NCBI GenBank assembly: GCA_916613615.1
Contig: OU744725.1
Coordinates: forward strand, 7,236,708 to 7,300,707
DNA: 64,000 nt
From: Steromphala cineraria
Lineage: Eukaryota; Mollusca; Gastropoda; Trochida; Trochidae
Direction of reading: 5' to 3'
Shown: positions 32,801 to 44,800 of the stretch, one piece after another
Numbering within the stretch: the stretch's first letter is position 1
Layout: each line of letters begins with the position of its first letter
The notes under the pieces: model-generated
Seen by the model: the letters and a program-made list of their open reading frames with translations, nothing else
Database searches by the model: none
What the model was told of the DNA's origin: nothing
Position numbers and translations under genes: made by a program

Positions 32801-35800
32801 CAGCGCTTCGTCTGGACCAGCACCTGGACCAGCGCCCTGTCCTCTGTACTCTGACCTACGTCTGAGCAGCTCCTGCACTCTGAGTACTCTGTACTCTGAG
32901 CTACGTCTGAACCTGCACCAGCACCAGCGCCAGGACCAGCGCCAGGACCAGCGCTAGGAGCAGCGCCAGGACCAGCACTAGGAGCAGCGCCAGGACCAGC
33001 ACTAGGAGCAGCGCCAGGACCAGCACTAGGAGCAGCGCCAGGACCAGCACTAGGAGCAGCGCCAGGACCAGCACTAGGACCAGCGCCAGGACCAGCACTA
33101 GGAGCAGCGCCAGGACCAGCACTAGGAGCAGCGCCAGGACCAGCACTAGGAGCAGAGGGTCCAGCGCCTGGGCCAGCACTCTGAGCACTACGTACTCTGA
33201 GCTACGTCCGTCTCATCGTCAGCAGCAGCGTCAGGAGCAGCGCTAGGACCAGTTCCGGCTCTCTAGTTGTCCTGGGACTACACCTAGCCTAGCGCCGGCG
33301 CTTCACCAGCGCCGCCGCCAGTATCCTGTCCTATCCTGGCCTACCCTGGCATATCTTTGAGCTTCATTTTGACCAGCGCCGACGCCACTTCCGGCGCCGG
33401 CGCCAACCATTGGACCAGCACCAGTATCCTGTCCTGTCCTGTCATAGCTTTGAGCTTCACTCTGACCAGCCCCGGCGCCACTTCCGGCGCCGGCGCCAAC
33501 CATTGGACCAGCGCCAGTATCCTGTCCTGTCCTGTCATATCTTGGAGCTTCACTTTGACCAGCGCCGGCGCCACTTCCAGCGCCGCCGCCAACCATTGGA
33601 CCAGCGGCAGTATCCTGTCCAATCCTGTCTTATGCTTGAGCTTCACTTTGACTAGCGCCAGCGCCACTTCCGGCGCCGCCGCCAACCATTGGACCAGCGG
33701 CAGTATCCTGTCCAATCCGGCCTTATTCTTTGAGCTTCACTTTGACCAGCGCCGGCTTCACTTCCGTCGCCGGCGCCAACCATTGGACCAGCGGCAGTAT
33801 CCTGTCCAATCCGGCCTCATTCTTTGAGCTTCACTTTGACCAGCGCCGGCGTCACTTCCGCCGCCGGCGCCAACCATTGGACCAGCGGCAGTATCCTGTC
33901 CAATCCGGCCTTATTCTTTGAGCTTCACTTTGACCAGCGCCGGCGTCACTTCCGGCGTCGGCGCCAACCATTGGACCAGCGGTAGTATCCTGTCCTACCC
34001 TGTCTTATCTTTGAGCTTCACCTTGACCAGCGCCGGCGCCAACCATTGGGCCAGCGCCAGTATCCTGTCCTACCCTGTATCTTCTTTGAGCTTCACCTGG
34101 ACCAGCGCCGGCGCCACTGCCGGCGCCGACGCCAACCATTGGACCAGGGCCATCGTACAGCGTTTCCTGTCCTATCCTGTCTTATCTTTGAGCTTCACCT
34201 AGTGCAGCGCCGGCGCCATTACCGGCACCGGCGCCAACACTTTGGCCAGCGCCAGGACCTAGCTGCGCTGTCTTTGATATTCGCTTAGACCAGCGCCGGC
34301 GCCATCACAGGCGTTGGCGCCAACACTTGGACCTTTGCCAGGGCCTTTTTAGGACTACCGCCTACTCTGACCGGACTCCGAGCTACGCTGTGCCTAGCAG
34401 CAGCGCCACCTCCTTCGTCCTGACCATGACCTTCTGACAACACCAATGCCAGTACTCTGAGTTACTCTGAGTTACGCCTAGACATTCCCAAGCGATAGAG
34501 ATTGGCAAGCTCTTCTGGGACTCCTCACGTCCGCCCAGGCTCTCACGCTCAGAGGACGTCTCTTGATCCGCCCTCTCCAGGTGTTTCTCAGCCCTTACAT
34601 CCGGTCGGACGACACGTCAGTAAGGATCCTCCTGCCAGCGCACCTCAGCCAGTACCTCCGTTGGTGGACACAGCCATCGAACGTCTGCGAAGGCGTCTCT
34701 TTGCTAGAGTTTCAACACATTCAGGAACTGTTCGTGGACGCTTCGCTCCAGGGCTGGGGAGCTCATCTCGGGGATCAGACCGCGTCAGGCATCTGGGCAC
34801 ATCCTCAGACCACCTGGCACTCAAACAACTTGGAGATGCAGGCAGTAATCCTAGCAGTGACGCACTGGCTTCCGGTTCTTCGAGGCAGTCGCCTTCTCCT
34901 GGCCTCAGCCAACTCCACGGTCGTTTGGACAATCAGGAACCAAGGAACGACAGGCTCTCCTCAGCTCCTAGACCAGACCCTCGAGCTCTTCCATCTTCTG
35001 GACGAGAATCAGATATTCATCAGAGCTCAGCACATTCCAGGCTGCAGGAATGTCCTCGTGGACGCCCTGTCCAGACCAGACAAGCCGTCACCAACAGGGT
35101 GGATGCTGAACCCGGAGGCTTTCGCACTCATTGCTGCTCAGGTCCACCGTCCTCTCCTTGACCTGTTCGCCACGAAGCAGAACCATCAGCTCCCAGTGTA
35201 CGTCTCGCCTCTCCCTGATCCAGCAGCTTGGGCCGTCGACGCCATGTCCTTGTCGTGGGAGAATCTGGACGCGTACGCCTTTCCACCTGCGATTCTCCTG
35301 ACCTAAGTCGTCGCCAGGTTCAAGGACACCCTCCTCCTCAGACTGACTTTGGTCGGGCCCTACTGGCCGGCAAGAGGCTGGTTCCCCGATCTTCTTCTTC
35401 TCGTCGAGGAAGATCCGCTCCCTCTTCCACAGTGGCCGAACCTACTCCTTCATCCTCACAGTCGTCAGCTTCAGCCAAAACCCGAGGGGTACGCTCTGCA
35501 CGTATGGACCATATGCAGAGATCCCTCTGTGCCAAGGGCTACTCAGGACGGGTAGCCAGTGCCATCCCCAGAGCCCACAGGCTATCCACGAGGTCGTTAT
35601 ACGATGATTAATGGCTGCCCTTCGAGAACTTCTGCAGAGACCCAGGCCGGGATCCTTTGTCGGTGGACACCCAGTTTGTGGCCAACTTTCTCCTTCGTCG
35701 CAAACGTCACTTGGAGGTTGGGACCTTATCTACGTACCTGTCGGTTTGGGACCTCTACGTCGTCCTCAGGTATCTTCAAGGAGCTCCCTTCGAACCGTTG

Positions 35801-38800
35801 TCAGAGGCCTCTTTCCAAGATCTCAGGAAGACGGCCTTTCTCCTGTCATTTGTTACGCCTGCCAGAGTGAGTGAGCTTCACGCACTGGACGTCACCAAAG
35901 TGCGGTTTGAGCAGTCCAGGAAGGGGTCAGTCCACCTCGGCCTCTTGTGGAACTTCGTTGCCAAGAACCAGCTTCCTTGACAACCTGGCAGGACCGTCAC
36001 CATCCCCTCCCTCTCCAAGATCGTGTTGTCTTCAGATGTGGAGGAAATCTCCTTGTGCCCTGTTTGTGCCCTTCGGGACTACATTGACCGCTCTGCGCCA
36101 AAGAGAGGCACCAGGAAAAGGCTCTTCATCCCCTTTTCACCGTCTGCCAAGGGAGAAGTCACCAGAAACACCCTCTCGCTGTGGCTCCGGACCGTCATTC
36201 TAGCAGCATATGATGCAGCCGGCTTGCCTCACCCCGTCACCAGCAACCCGCTCGAGTTCCGGGCACTTGCTTCCACCATGGCCTTACTTCGCACTTGCTC
36301 AGTCCCAGCCATCATGGAAGGATGTTTCTGGCGTTCTAGGACGGTCTTTGCGTCCGGGTCCTCGCCGTGGAAGACGTGCAAGGACTGCAGACCTTTGGAC
36401 CGTTGGTGGTAGCCTATCAGCTAGCCGTCCCAACGTCTCTTTAGGGTAAGCTGAACGCTTGTCTACTTCGTTACTTCTCACGTTGCACTTGGTGAGTTGT
36501 TGCGTTGTTGGCGACTTCTTGGGGTTCACCGTTTGCTTCTCGGTGCGCTTCTCTGTGCAGTTTGCTTCGGTCGTTCCCTCTCTGGGAGGATGTTTGATGG
36601 ATGCTTTCTGCCTTGATGACTCGTCCTCCCTCCTCCCTACTGTCGGATCAGTGGCATATACTAAGTTAGGTAGGTTAAAAATTTATTAAAATCTAAATAT
36701 TTTAGATATTTAAATACCTACCTAACTTAGTAGGAATTACTCCCGCCCGGCCTCCCCTTCGGACTTCGCTGGATGTCTCCTACAAGACTTCGTTCCAGAA
36801 AGTATGACACGAATTTTACCCAGGATTCCGGTTTCCCGCTCATGCGCAGTGGGCTGGGGGCAGCCCATCCGGTAAGCACGATGAATTTCGCGGTAAACCT
36901 CTGTCTCTCGTGAGAAAGGTGAGTGGCATATACTAAGTTAGGTAGGTATTTAAATATCTAAAATATTTAGATTTTAATAATTTTGCTTTTTGTATTTGCA
37001 GTAATGTTTTTATTATCTAATTCCTGTTAAATGCAGGTGTGAGGCAAATGTACCACTAGCAGTAACATCGTCTGCAGATCTGATTGCAGCCCAATTGGAA
37101 CATCGTCTCCATGGCAACAGTTCCATATCACATTCTAAAGATTCTCGACTCAGACATGGATACACTCTCGCCCTTATCAGGTTTGATTACAATGTTGAAA
37201 TATTTACTTAATCCTTGTTCTCTTTGAAGTCATTAACAATATAATTTTACTAGTTGATCCTAAAGAGGATCCTAGGCAATTTTACTTTGATTTTTGGCTT
37301 GGTGAACCGTATAAAGATTTTAAGGAGAAGGAACTTTTACCATTGCAATAAATCATGTCCCCCTCAGCCGATCACCATGTAATGACACTGGTTATAGAGT
37401 AATTTTACTGCTTAATGGTGACAATATTGAACAAATGAATCTTGATATCAATTCTACATCAACAAAGAGATACTATACTGTAAATGTGTTTTTGTTTTTT
37501 GCAGATGCTTGTAGTACAAGACAAACTAAGTGTAGGGATAAAGACTCATCTTTGTTTTGCTTTCTTATAGATTTGTGAATTTTATGACGGACCGTTACCA
37601 GAAGGATGGCAATAATGTTGCAATACCTCTTCATCGTATTGGACAAGAGGTAGTATTCATTTCATCATGGACAAAAGTTTTGCTTTAAGAATTTCCAGCT
37701 CCAAAAAGCACAGACATTGGATTTGTAAAAAATTATTTTGTCATTTTGACATGTTTGACTTTCAAGTTTGTTGAAATTTACTCTTTCCATTTGCATGTTT
37801 ATTGTTTAATAATGAAAATGAAATAAAACAGATCTGATACTAACTGTATTCAAACATATATCGCAAATGAAAAGTAGTTAGGGCTTGGAGATCTTCAATG
37901 ATTCTTATTAGCAAGATGATTCTTGATCATACAGATGAAAAATATATAACTGTAAAAACGATTTTGTTTGCATTTTCATTTGTACATGTATAATCAATAT
38001 TAAGAGTACATTATATTATTTTCTGTAAAAGCTTTCACGGTTGAGTTTCTCATATGAATGCAGGGATTGGGAAAAGCAGGGACCAAGGGCTAATTTGCAC
38101 ATTGTATGAAAAAATGGTCCATTAAATATATTTTTGAAGTTAACCATTGATATATGGACAATGGCCTTTTATAATTCAAACAGAGCCTGAAATTTTCACA
38201 TTGTTAAAGATGTCTTTCCAATCCCTGTGAATGCCCTGTGATTCTCTGATCATGTGCCTACCAGATCGGAATCCCCGAGTGGATCGTGAGTCTGAGACAC
38301 GAGGGCACACACCGAGCCCTGCCCACTCTCGAGGTCCTCTCCAGGGGCTGTAACTGGGCTCTCTCCTGGCTCAAGGTATTATCATGCTCATCCTCTCCTA
38401 ATAGAGGTAGCGGGGTTCATAAAGTTCTGATCTATCCTCATTGAAGAAAATCATTCATTGTTTCTTATATATATCCTTTACTATTTGTCTATTACCCAAT
38501 ATGTACACTAAATCTGTGAATGTATTTAATTGCTTATTGACAACTTCTGTGAATAATTTGACGGTTTAATAAGTTATTTATGTCACGTCAGGATGTTGTC
38601 AGGATAAAAGTCCACCTTGTAAATAATTTCACAATTTTAGATTTAAAGTTTAATTCAAAGGTGTAAAAAAAAATTAGTTGTTAGATATGAAAAAAAAAAT
38701 GATGATACATATATTTCAGGAGGGATTCTGGGAAAGACAGTTGCCATCACCAGATGAATTTCAAGGTGAAAGGTCACAATCTAATCCAAGGTCAAGGCCA

Positions 38801-41800
38801 ACTGGTTCAACAAGAAAACCCAAATCGTACAAGAAGATTCAGTTCCAGTTAGGAGAAGTGAGTTGAAACATCATGTGAAATAATGTGAATATTTTGCACA
38901 AAACTTTGCAGTGCATGAGATAAGCCTTGAAGATTATCAGCCAGAACTATGATTTTCATCCTAAAATGGTACAGAAGTTAACACCCAAAACCAATAGTCT
39001 CCCTGATATTGAACCGTGAAATGTCTTCATAAACAAGATGTTTGTGAAAAACATGAGAAGCAATAACAAAGTACCATATATCTAAATGACATGGGGTTAT
39101 GTTCTTCACCTGTAAAGAAGGAAGAGGTTTTAAGTAAACTTGTTTATACATCTGTCTTATTTATGCTTAACATCCTTTCCCGTTACAGAAAGGGTTCCCT
39201 GTGATCTCTAGCAGCAATGTGGAAGAAGAAGGGGTTATAGCACGTCTCCTTGTCGCCTTCCAACAAATAAGATTCCAGGTACATCAAACTTTTACCTCTT
39301 AAGTTAATCAGTGCAGGAGCTTCATACACTGAATGGCACGAAAATATTCAGTTTAATGGATAAACATCATCATTATTTGGGAAAAGATTTTGTTATGATA
39401 GTGAATAAATTTGATACATGTACTACTGCATATAGTGTTACCCTTGATATTAATTTACAATGTTACCCATGAACGTTATTATGATGTTTTTTGGTTCATC
39501 TCTGTTTGTTTAATTACAATGTAGAACAACTTGGGCAAAATCTAATGTGACCTGAGTTAAGGGACTCCTACAACAATGTCTTGTTGGCCCTATCAGATTT
39601 AGACGAGTCCTTCAGTCAGTAAGCAATACAACCACAAGACAAAGTTTGCATCCTCCGACTCACAGCTTAAATCTTTATGGTCCTTTCTAAATTTTTGAGG
39701 AATGTATCTATTACTGTCTGTGTCTCCAGGAGCTTGCTGGGAGGAAGTTCAGGATTGAGGATCTGGAGACAGGCAGGGAGGGCCAGCAGGTTGTTGAGGA
39801 AATCAAGAAATACCTAGCAGTCCAGTGGTGAGTAGAACTTTGTTTTATGTTGATGTTTTTATGATTAGCCAGTTATGGCTTTTACAAATCTGAGAAACAA
39901 GCTACAGTAGAACACGGATATAACGAACTCCAAGGGACCAAAGAATTTGATCGCTATATCCGGTGTTCGCTTTACGCATATAATTTTAATGATGTATAGA
40001 GATGGGACTTGAATTTATTTTCGATATATCCGAGTTCGCTATATCCGTGTTCAACTGTATGGCATAAAAGTATCTTTATGCTAAGAAGTCACTATTGATT
40101 TGGATGGCAACATCAATGTGCTGAATAGCTGAAATCTTGTTGACAATTTGTTAAAACATTATTCACTCAAAATGTTGATGGTGTCATAATTTTCATGTGG
40201 TCATAATAACCCTAACCCCACTGAGATCAGTTCATTAGACGCACTATGAGGAGAAATATTGTTTTTGCTAAACTATCCTTAGTCTCTTAAAGGATTTTGT
40301 TAATGTAAATAGAAATCTCATTCCAGTATATTTAAAAATGAGTTAAGATTGAAAGCTTTAGATAATTGATCATCTTACCTAAATCTATTATGAGACCTTA
40401 CATTGGTGAGATTCTATCACCTTTATTGTTGTGATAATAGTAACATGTCCCAGTAAGATACATATCACAATATTGAAGAACCTTAAAGCGAGACGCCGTC
40501 CCCGTAAATGTGTTGCATCACATTTATTAATTAGTGGCTCGCTACCGTGTACCGAGTCTCTCCTAAGCTCCGCAGCAGTGTTGATTATTCATCGCTGTAC
40601 GGAGCTTGACTGTGACAGTGAACCGGTTTACGTCAACTCTTCGGTTTCTCTGATTGAGTTGTTTGTTTAATCATATACATTATTTAAACTGCTATAATGC
40701 GGCTTTAATTTATCATGATTGATTGAGTTATCTCACTGTGACAGTGAGTTGTTTTGGTAACAAATTAATGCATCTAGAAATTCTGAATAGAATAGCTTTT
40801 GCATATGTCATAACATTATTACTAAATCATCATTTCAACACATTTTTTTGTATTGGATTACTGTTTTCTTTGGAAATTTCTAAATAATTACAATTTCAAT
40901 TACTTAAAAATAAAACAAATAAAATAAAAATGTGTCTTTCAAATATCCTGTAACAATAGACATGCAACCGCAAGACAATATTCTTTGACATATAATTAAT
41001 AATAAACATTATTATTTAAAAAAAATAAATTTAATCTTTTATTTACCAATTCATTTATAAAACGGTGTGCTGTTTCAAACTGCGTAAGAAATATCAGTTA
41101 TATGTAGTTTCCAAAAAAAGGATAATATTCACGATAATGTGAGGATAATGAAGGGTAGTCCAGCAAAATAAGCGTCTCCTTCGGGTGCGCAGTCGCATGT
41201 ACAATATGTCCTTAACAATACTGGACTTTCTTATATATTTGAACATCCGTCATTTGTACAACCCAATGGCTCGTTTCGAAAGTTGAACTTACCCTCAAAA
41301 ATCAATTTATCCAAAACTGGCACAGTAATATTTGTTCTAGCCCCAAGGGAAGTTATTATCAAGAATTAAAGATATTTCCCAACTTTGATGTATATCTCCT
41401 CCTACCAAAATATGTTTCACTACCAATATTGAGATTTCGGACAAGTAACCACAATTTACCTATCGAAACGGGCCGCTGGTATAATATCCCAAGAGATGAA
41501 AGAACGTGTAAATTATGTAACTCCACAACGATCGCAGATGAATATCATTACATTTTTCATTGTAAAGCGCTTAACAATTTAAGGAATCAATATTTACCTA
41601 ACTCTCTTACGAAATTTCCAACTTCAGAAAAATCATATCGACAAATAAATCTCAAGACTTAGTCAATTTTCAAAATTTATCAAACGTCTTTCATCTCTTG
41701 TGAAAAAGAAATAAGTGCATTTTTAACTTTGTGAGTCTATCTTCTATCTTGAATCATATATTTATTTATTTATATGTATAACATTTTGTGAATATGCTCT

Positions 41801-44800
41801 TGTACCACCAAGGTGGTTTTATGAGAATAAAGAATTGAATTGAAATTGAATATACCGAAGTTTAGATTATCATTATCTAAATGAGGGACAGTCAGACAGA
41901 CAGACAGACAGACAATAGTTTATTAACGTCTCACTTCTGTACAAAGCTAGAATACATTTACATTTATACACACAATTCCTTTATAAAACATGTACAGAAC
42001 CATTCAAAGCAGAATTATGAGAGACATAAAACAATATTTAACCATATAACAAGTCTTTCCTACGTTGTAGTATTAAAAAGCAGATTTTGGCTGTATAAAA
42101 ACAGATATCATGATTTGTGAAAATAAAATAAATTTTTTCAAGATCCGATTTATCTAAAAAGTCTGGAGATAAAATAACACATTGATTAAACAGAGAATCT
42201 CTCAGATCATCATATAATACACAGTGAAACAAAACATGTAATTCATCTTCAACGTCATTAATACAATTAAAACATTTTCTATTTTCTAATAAAATATTTT
42301 CATAACGGCCGGTTTCCACTCTAATGGGAGCAACGCCACATCGAAATTTAGACATAGCCGACCTGTAATGTCTTGGCATGTGATGGACAATATAATTTTC
42401 AGAGTTAAAATTATACTTAAAATGTTTATAAAGTCGAAGTTTATTCGAACCAGTTCTCCCATCTTCTCTATTTAACAATGAATGCCATAAAATAACAAAT
42501 TCATTCATAACCCTATCCTCAACAGTTGTACATAAAACAGATTTCTTAATCTTCACAGGTGCGTCTAAATAATAGTGTAAATCAAGGGACGTCATGTAAT
42601 TTGAAAAAGCAACGATTAGGATTTGGTTATTTATCATCAATACGTTATCGATAACACATCTTTAAAGTTGGGATATTTTTTCTATTTAATTTTGTATTCT
42701 GTAGATCGTAAATAAGAACCATATTAGAAGTGTTCAATAATGGAAATTTGTTGCGGACGATTAAACGTTCACCTACTGGTTTTCATTAGTCAGATATAAT
42801 GTTTTACCGTCTCATTTGGTTTTGAAAGCTTGACATCCTGTCGGGGATTGAAATAAAGTTTAATTGGCGGCAATTGTCTTGTATATGTCTTGTATGTGTA
42901 TCCATTGTCCACTCAACCAGACAGGATGGCGCCATCAAACAGTGACCCGGCAGTTATATGACCTGTTACGACACATGACTAGAGTCACTGGACGACAATA
43001 AACTGACACCTCACACCTGTTTTATCTGTAAAATCCGGCTCCATAATACACAACATCAAATGACAGTTCCCCGTTATATCAAGTGTTATTTCAGGCTGTT
43101 CAGTGTATCACACATATTCAAAACGATGTTATTTAACCATGAAAAATCACAAAACAAACTTACCTCTCCTACCTATTAGTTGTCTCGGCAGTTATAATGA
43201 GCAGCAATGTTTTTTTAAAGTGATTGGTGTAAACAATAAACACAAACAATTGGCGAACGGGCTGTACAACGCTTATTTAAGTATTCACTCTTTTTCACGA
43301 TTCATAAATCTGAACACAAACACAAGAAATTGTGAAAATTCAAAAGCTAAGGGATCCGTGTCAACATGTAGGTTTTCAAATGTTCATTATTTGGTATGTC
43401 TCATTTTGAAGTTGTCTACAGCATCAGCTAGATGAAACCAAATTAATTGAAAAATGATTTAACCCATACTGTTACTCTTCACTACCGTATAGACGCAGGT
43501 TTCGCCAATCATTTGTAGCAAATAGTATACGTTGCTTAATAGAAAATTCCCGTGTCCTTTCTTAGAATAAACTATCCAATGAAGTTGAATGGTATTTGAA
43601 TTTTTGTTTATTTTAATAATTGATTATCTTCATATTTTACACTAGACAGTAATTATTCTTCTATTTGATAACTTTTTAAACAAACTTTTCAAACAAACTT
43701 TTCAAAAACATTTGTATCAAAACTTGTTGATACAATTAAGTGTTTTATAAATTGAACTAAATTGAAACAGGTTTATTTCATAATTTGAAACTGTTAAACA
43801 AACAATAGCTAAATACTAATATTTTGTAAATAAACCATGACATGTTCCTTATCTTGTTTTTGGAGCGGTTTTGACATCAGCTTTAAGCTTGTCTACCAAT
43901 ACAATTCTTATTTGAAATAAATATGTTTTAAACCACAAGCAAAATTCTTATGGTTATACCACTCCGATATAAACAGATATATAACATTTTGTGGTGATTT
44001 AAACAAAGAGGACTCTAAATAAACAAGCAAGAATGCGTTCATGATATACAGACAATACTGTTTGTATACAATTTCCTTTGAAAAACACTTTACCGTTGTC
44101 ATGATTTTCAGACATCAATTGAGATTGTATGAAAATAGCATAATTAAAAAAATTAATTTATCAGAATTAGAAAATCCTTAGCATTGTTTCACTGAGTAAG
44201 TTTCATGACGCTTTGTCAATATTCCAGTCATTAGGGAAAGTTGAAAACTTACAATGTCTTGGCAAGCGTATTCGTTTGGATATTACAATTAAAATACTCT
44301 TACGAAACTAAGACGTTATATATATGTCAAAAGTAGTGGATGTATTATTAACCAATCAGCGCGCATGATTAACGAGGGGATTCCCCTAAAGAAAAGCGAA
44401 CCCTAAACCGCTCTCTTCTCCCCCATCTCATTAATGAGCAGGCTTCTCAGCACGGGCCGAAGGCCATTTTGTTGGCGACGGCGGGTCCCTTTAAGATTAG
44501 ATAGGATACATGCAATGAAACACAATTTTCAGGCAATTGTATAGAAAAAAATAATAACTTTGACAAACATCTTGGACTTTAGGTTAAAGAAGCAATTTTA
44601 GAATCAACAATACCTATGATGATATAGACATTGTATCACGATATGTATATTGTCAAATTATGTATCACAAATCTCACTTTATCGATATATTGTCACAACT
44701 CACTCTTGCAACTCACTCCATCCATCCATCCATCCATCCATCCATCCATCCATCCATCCACCTATTTCCATGTATATCTGCAGTGATGAGTGTGTGGAGG

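Larger units (their letters stand above)
31025..36980 (+). mobile_element. DIRS-A: defective DIRS tyrosine-recombinase retrotransposon
   Basis: The element is 5,956 bp in LAS1L intron 2, same strand as the gene. The 151-bp inverted terminal repeats (31029-31179 and 36797-36947) are identical by eye. The right terminus extends a further 33 nt to 36980. An internal complementary region at 36651-36733 joins the inverses of both termini, the diagnostic DIRS circle-junction template. Inside are an AT-rich 5' part, two GC-rich minisatellites, the 3' end of an RT/RNase H/methyltransferase-like frame, and a broken tyrosine recombinase. No gag frame or RT catalytic core is present. No target duplication is seen, as expected for this class. 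Confidence 0.92.

Noticed and set aside
32901..33188. Leu/Val/Ala-rich 95-codon minus-strand frame resembling a membrane protein
   Set aside because: It is the direct translation of the 24-bp minisatellite; periodicity explains the frame.
33303..33921. Several long frames on both strands (GAGAGS-type and [13 protein letters not shown])
   Set aside because: All arise from the 93-bp repeat, whose length is a multiple of three; only the repeat itself is reported.
42038..42640. Host gene of 200 codons
   Set aside because: The VETGRY and HVLFHC blocks identify the C-terminal module of a LINE reverse transcriptase.
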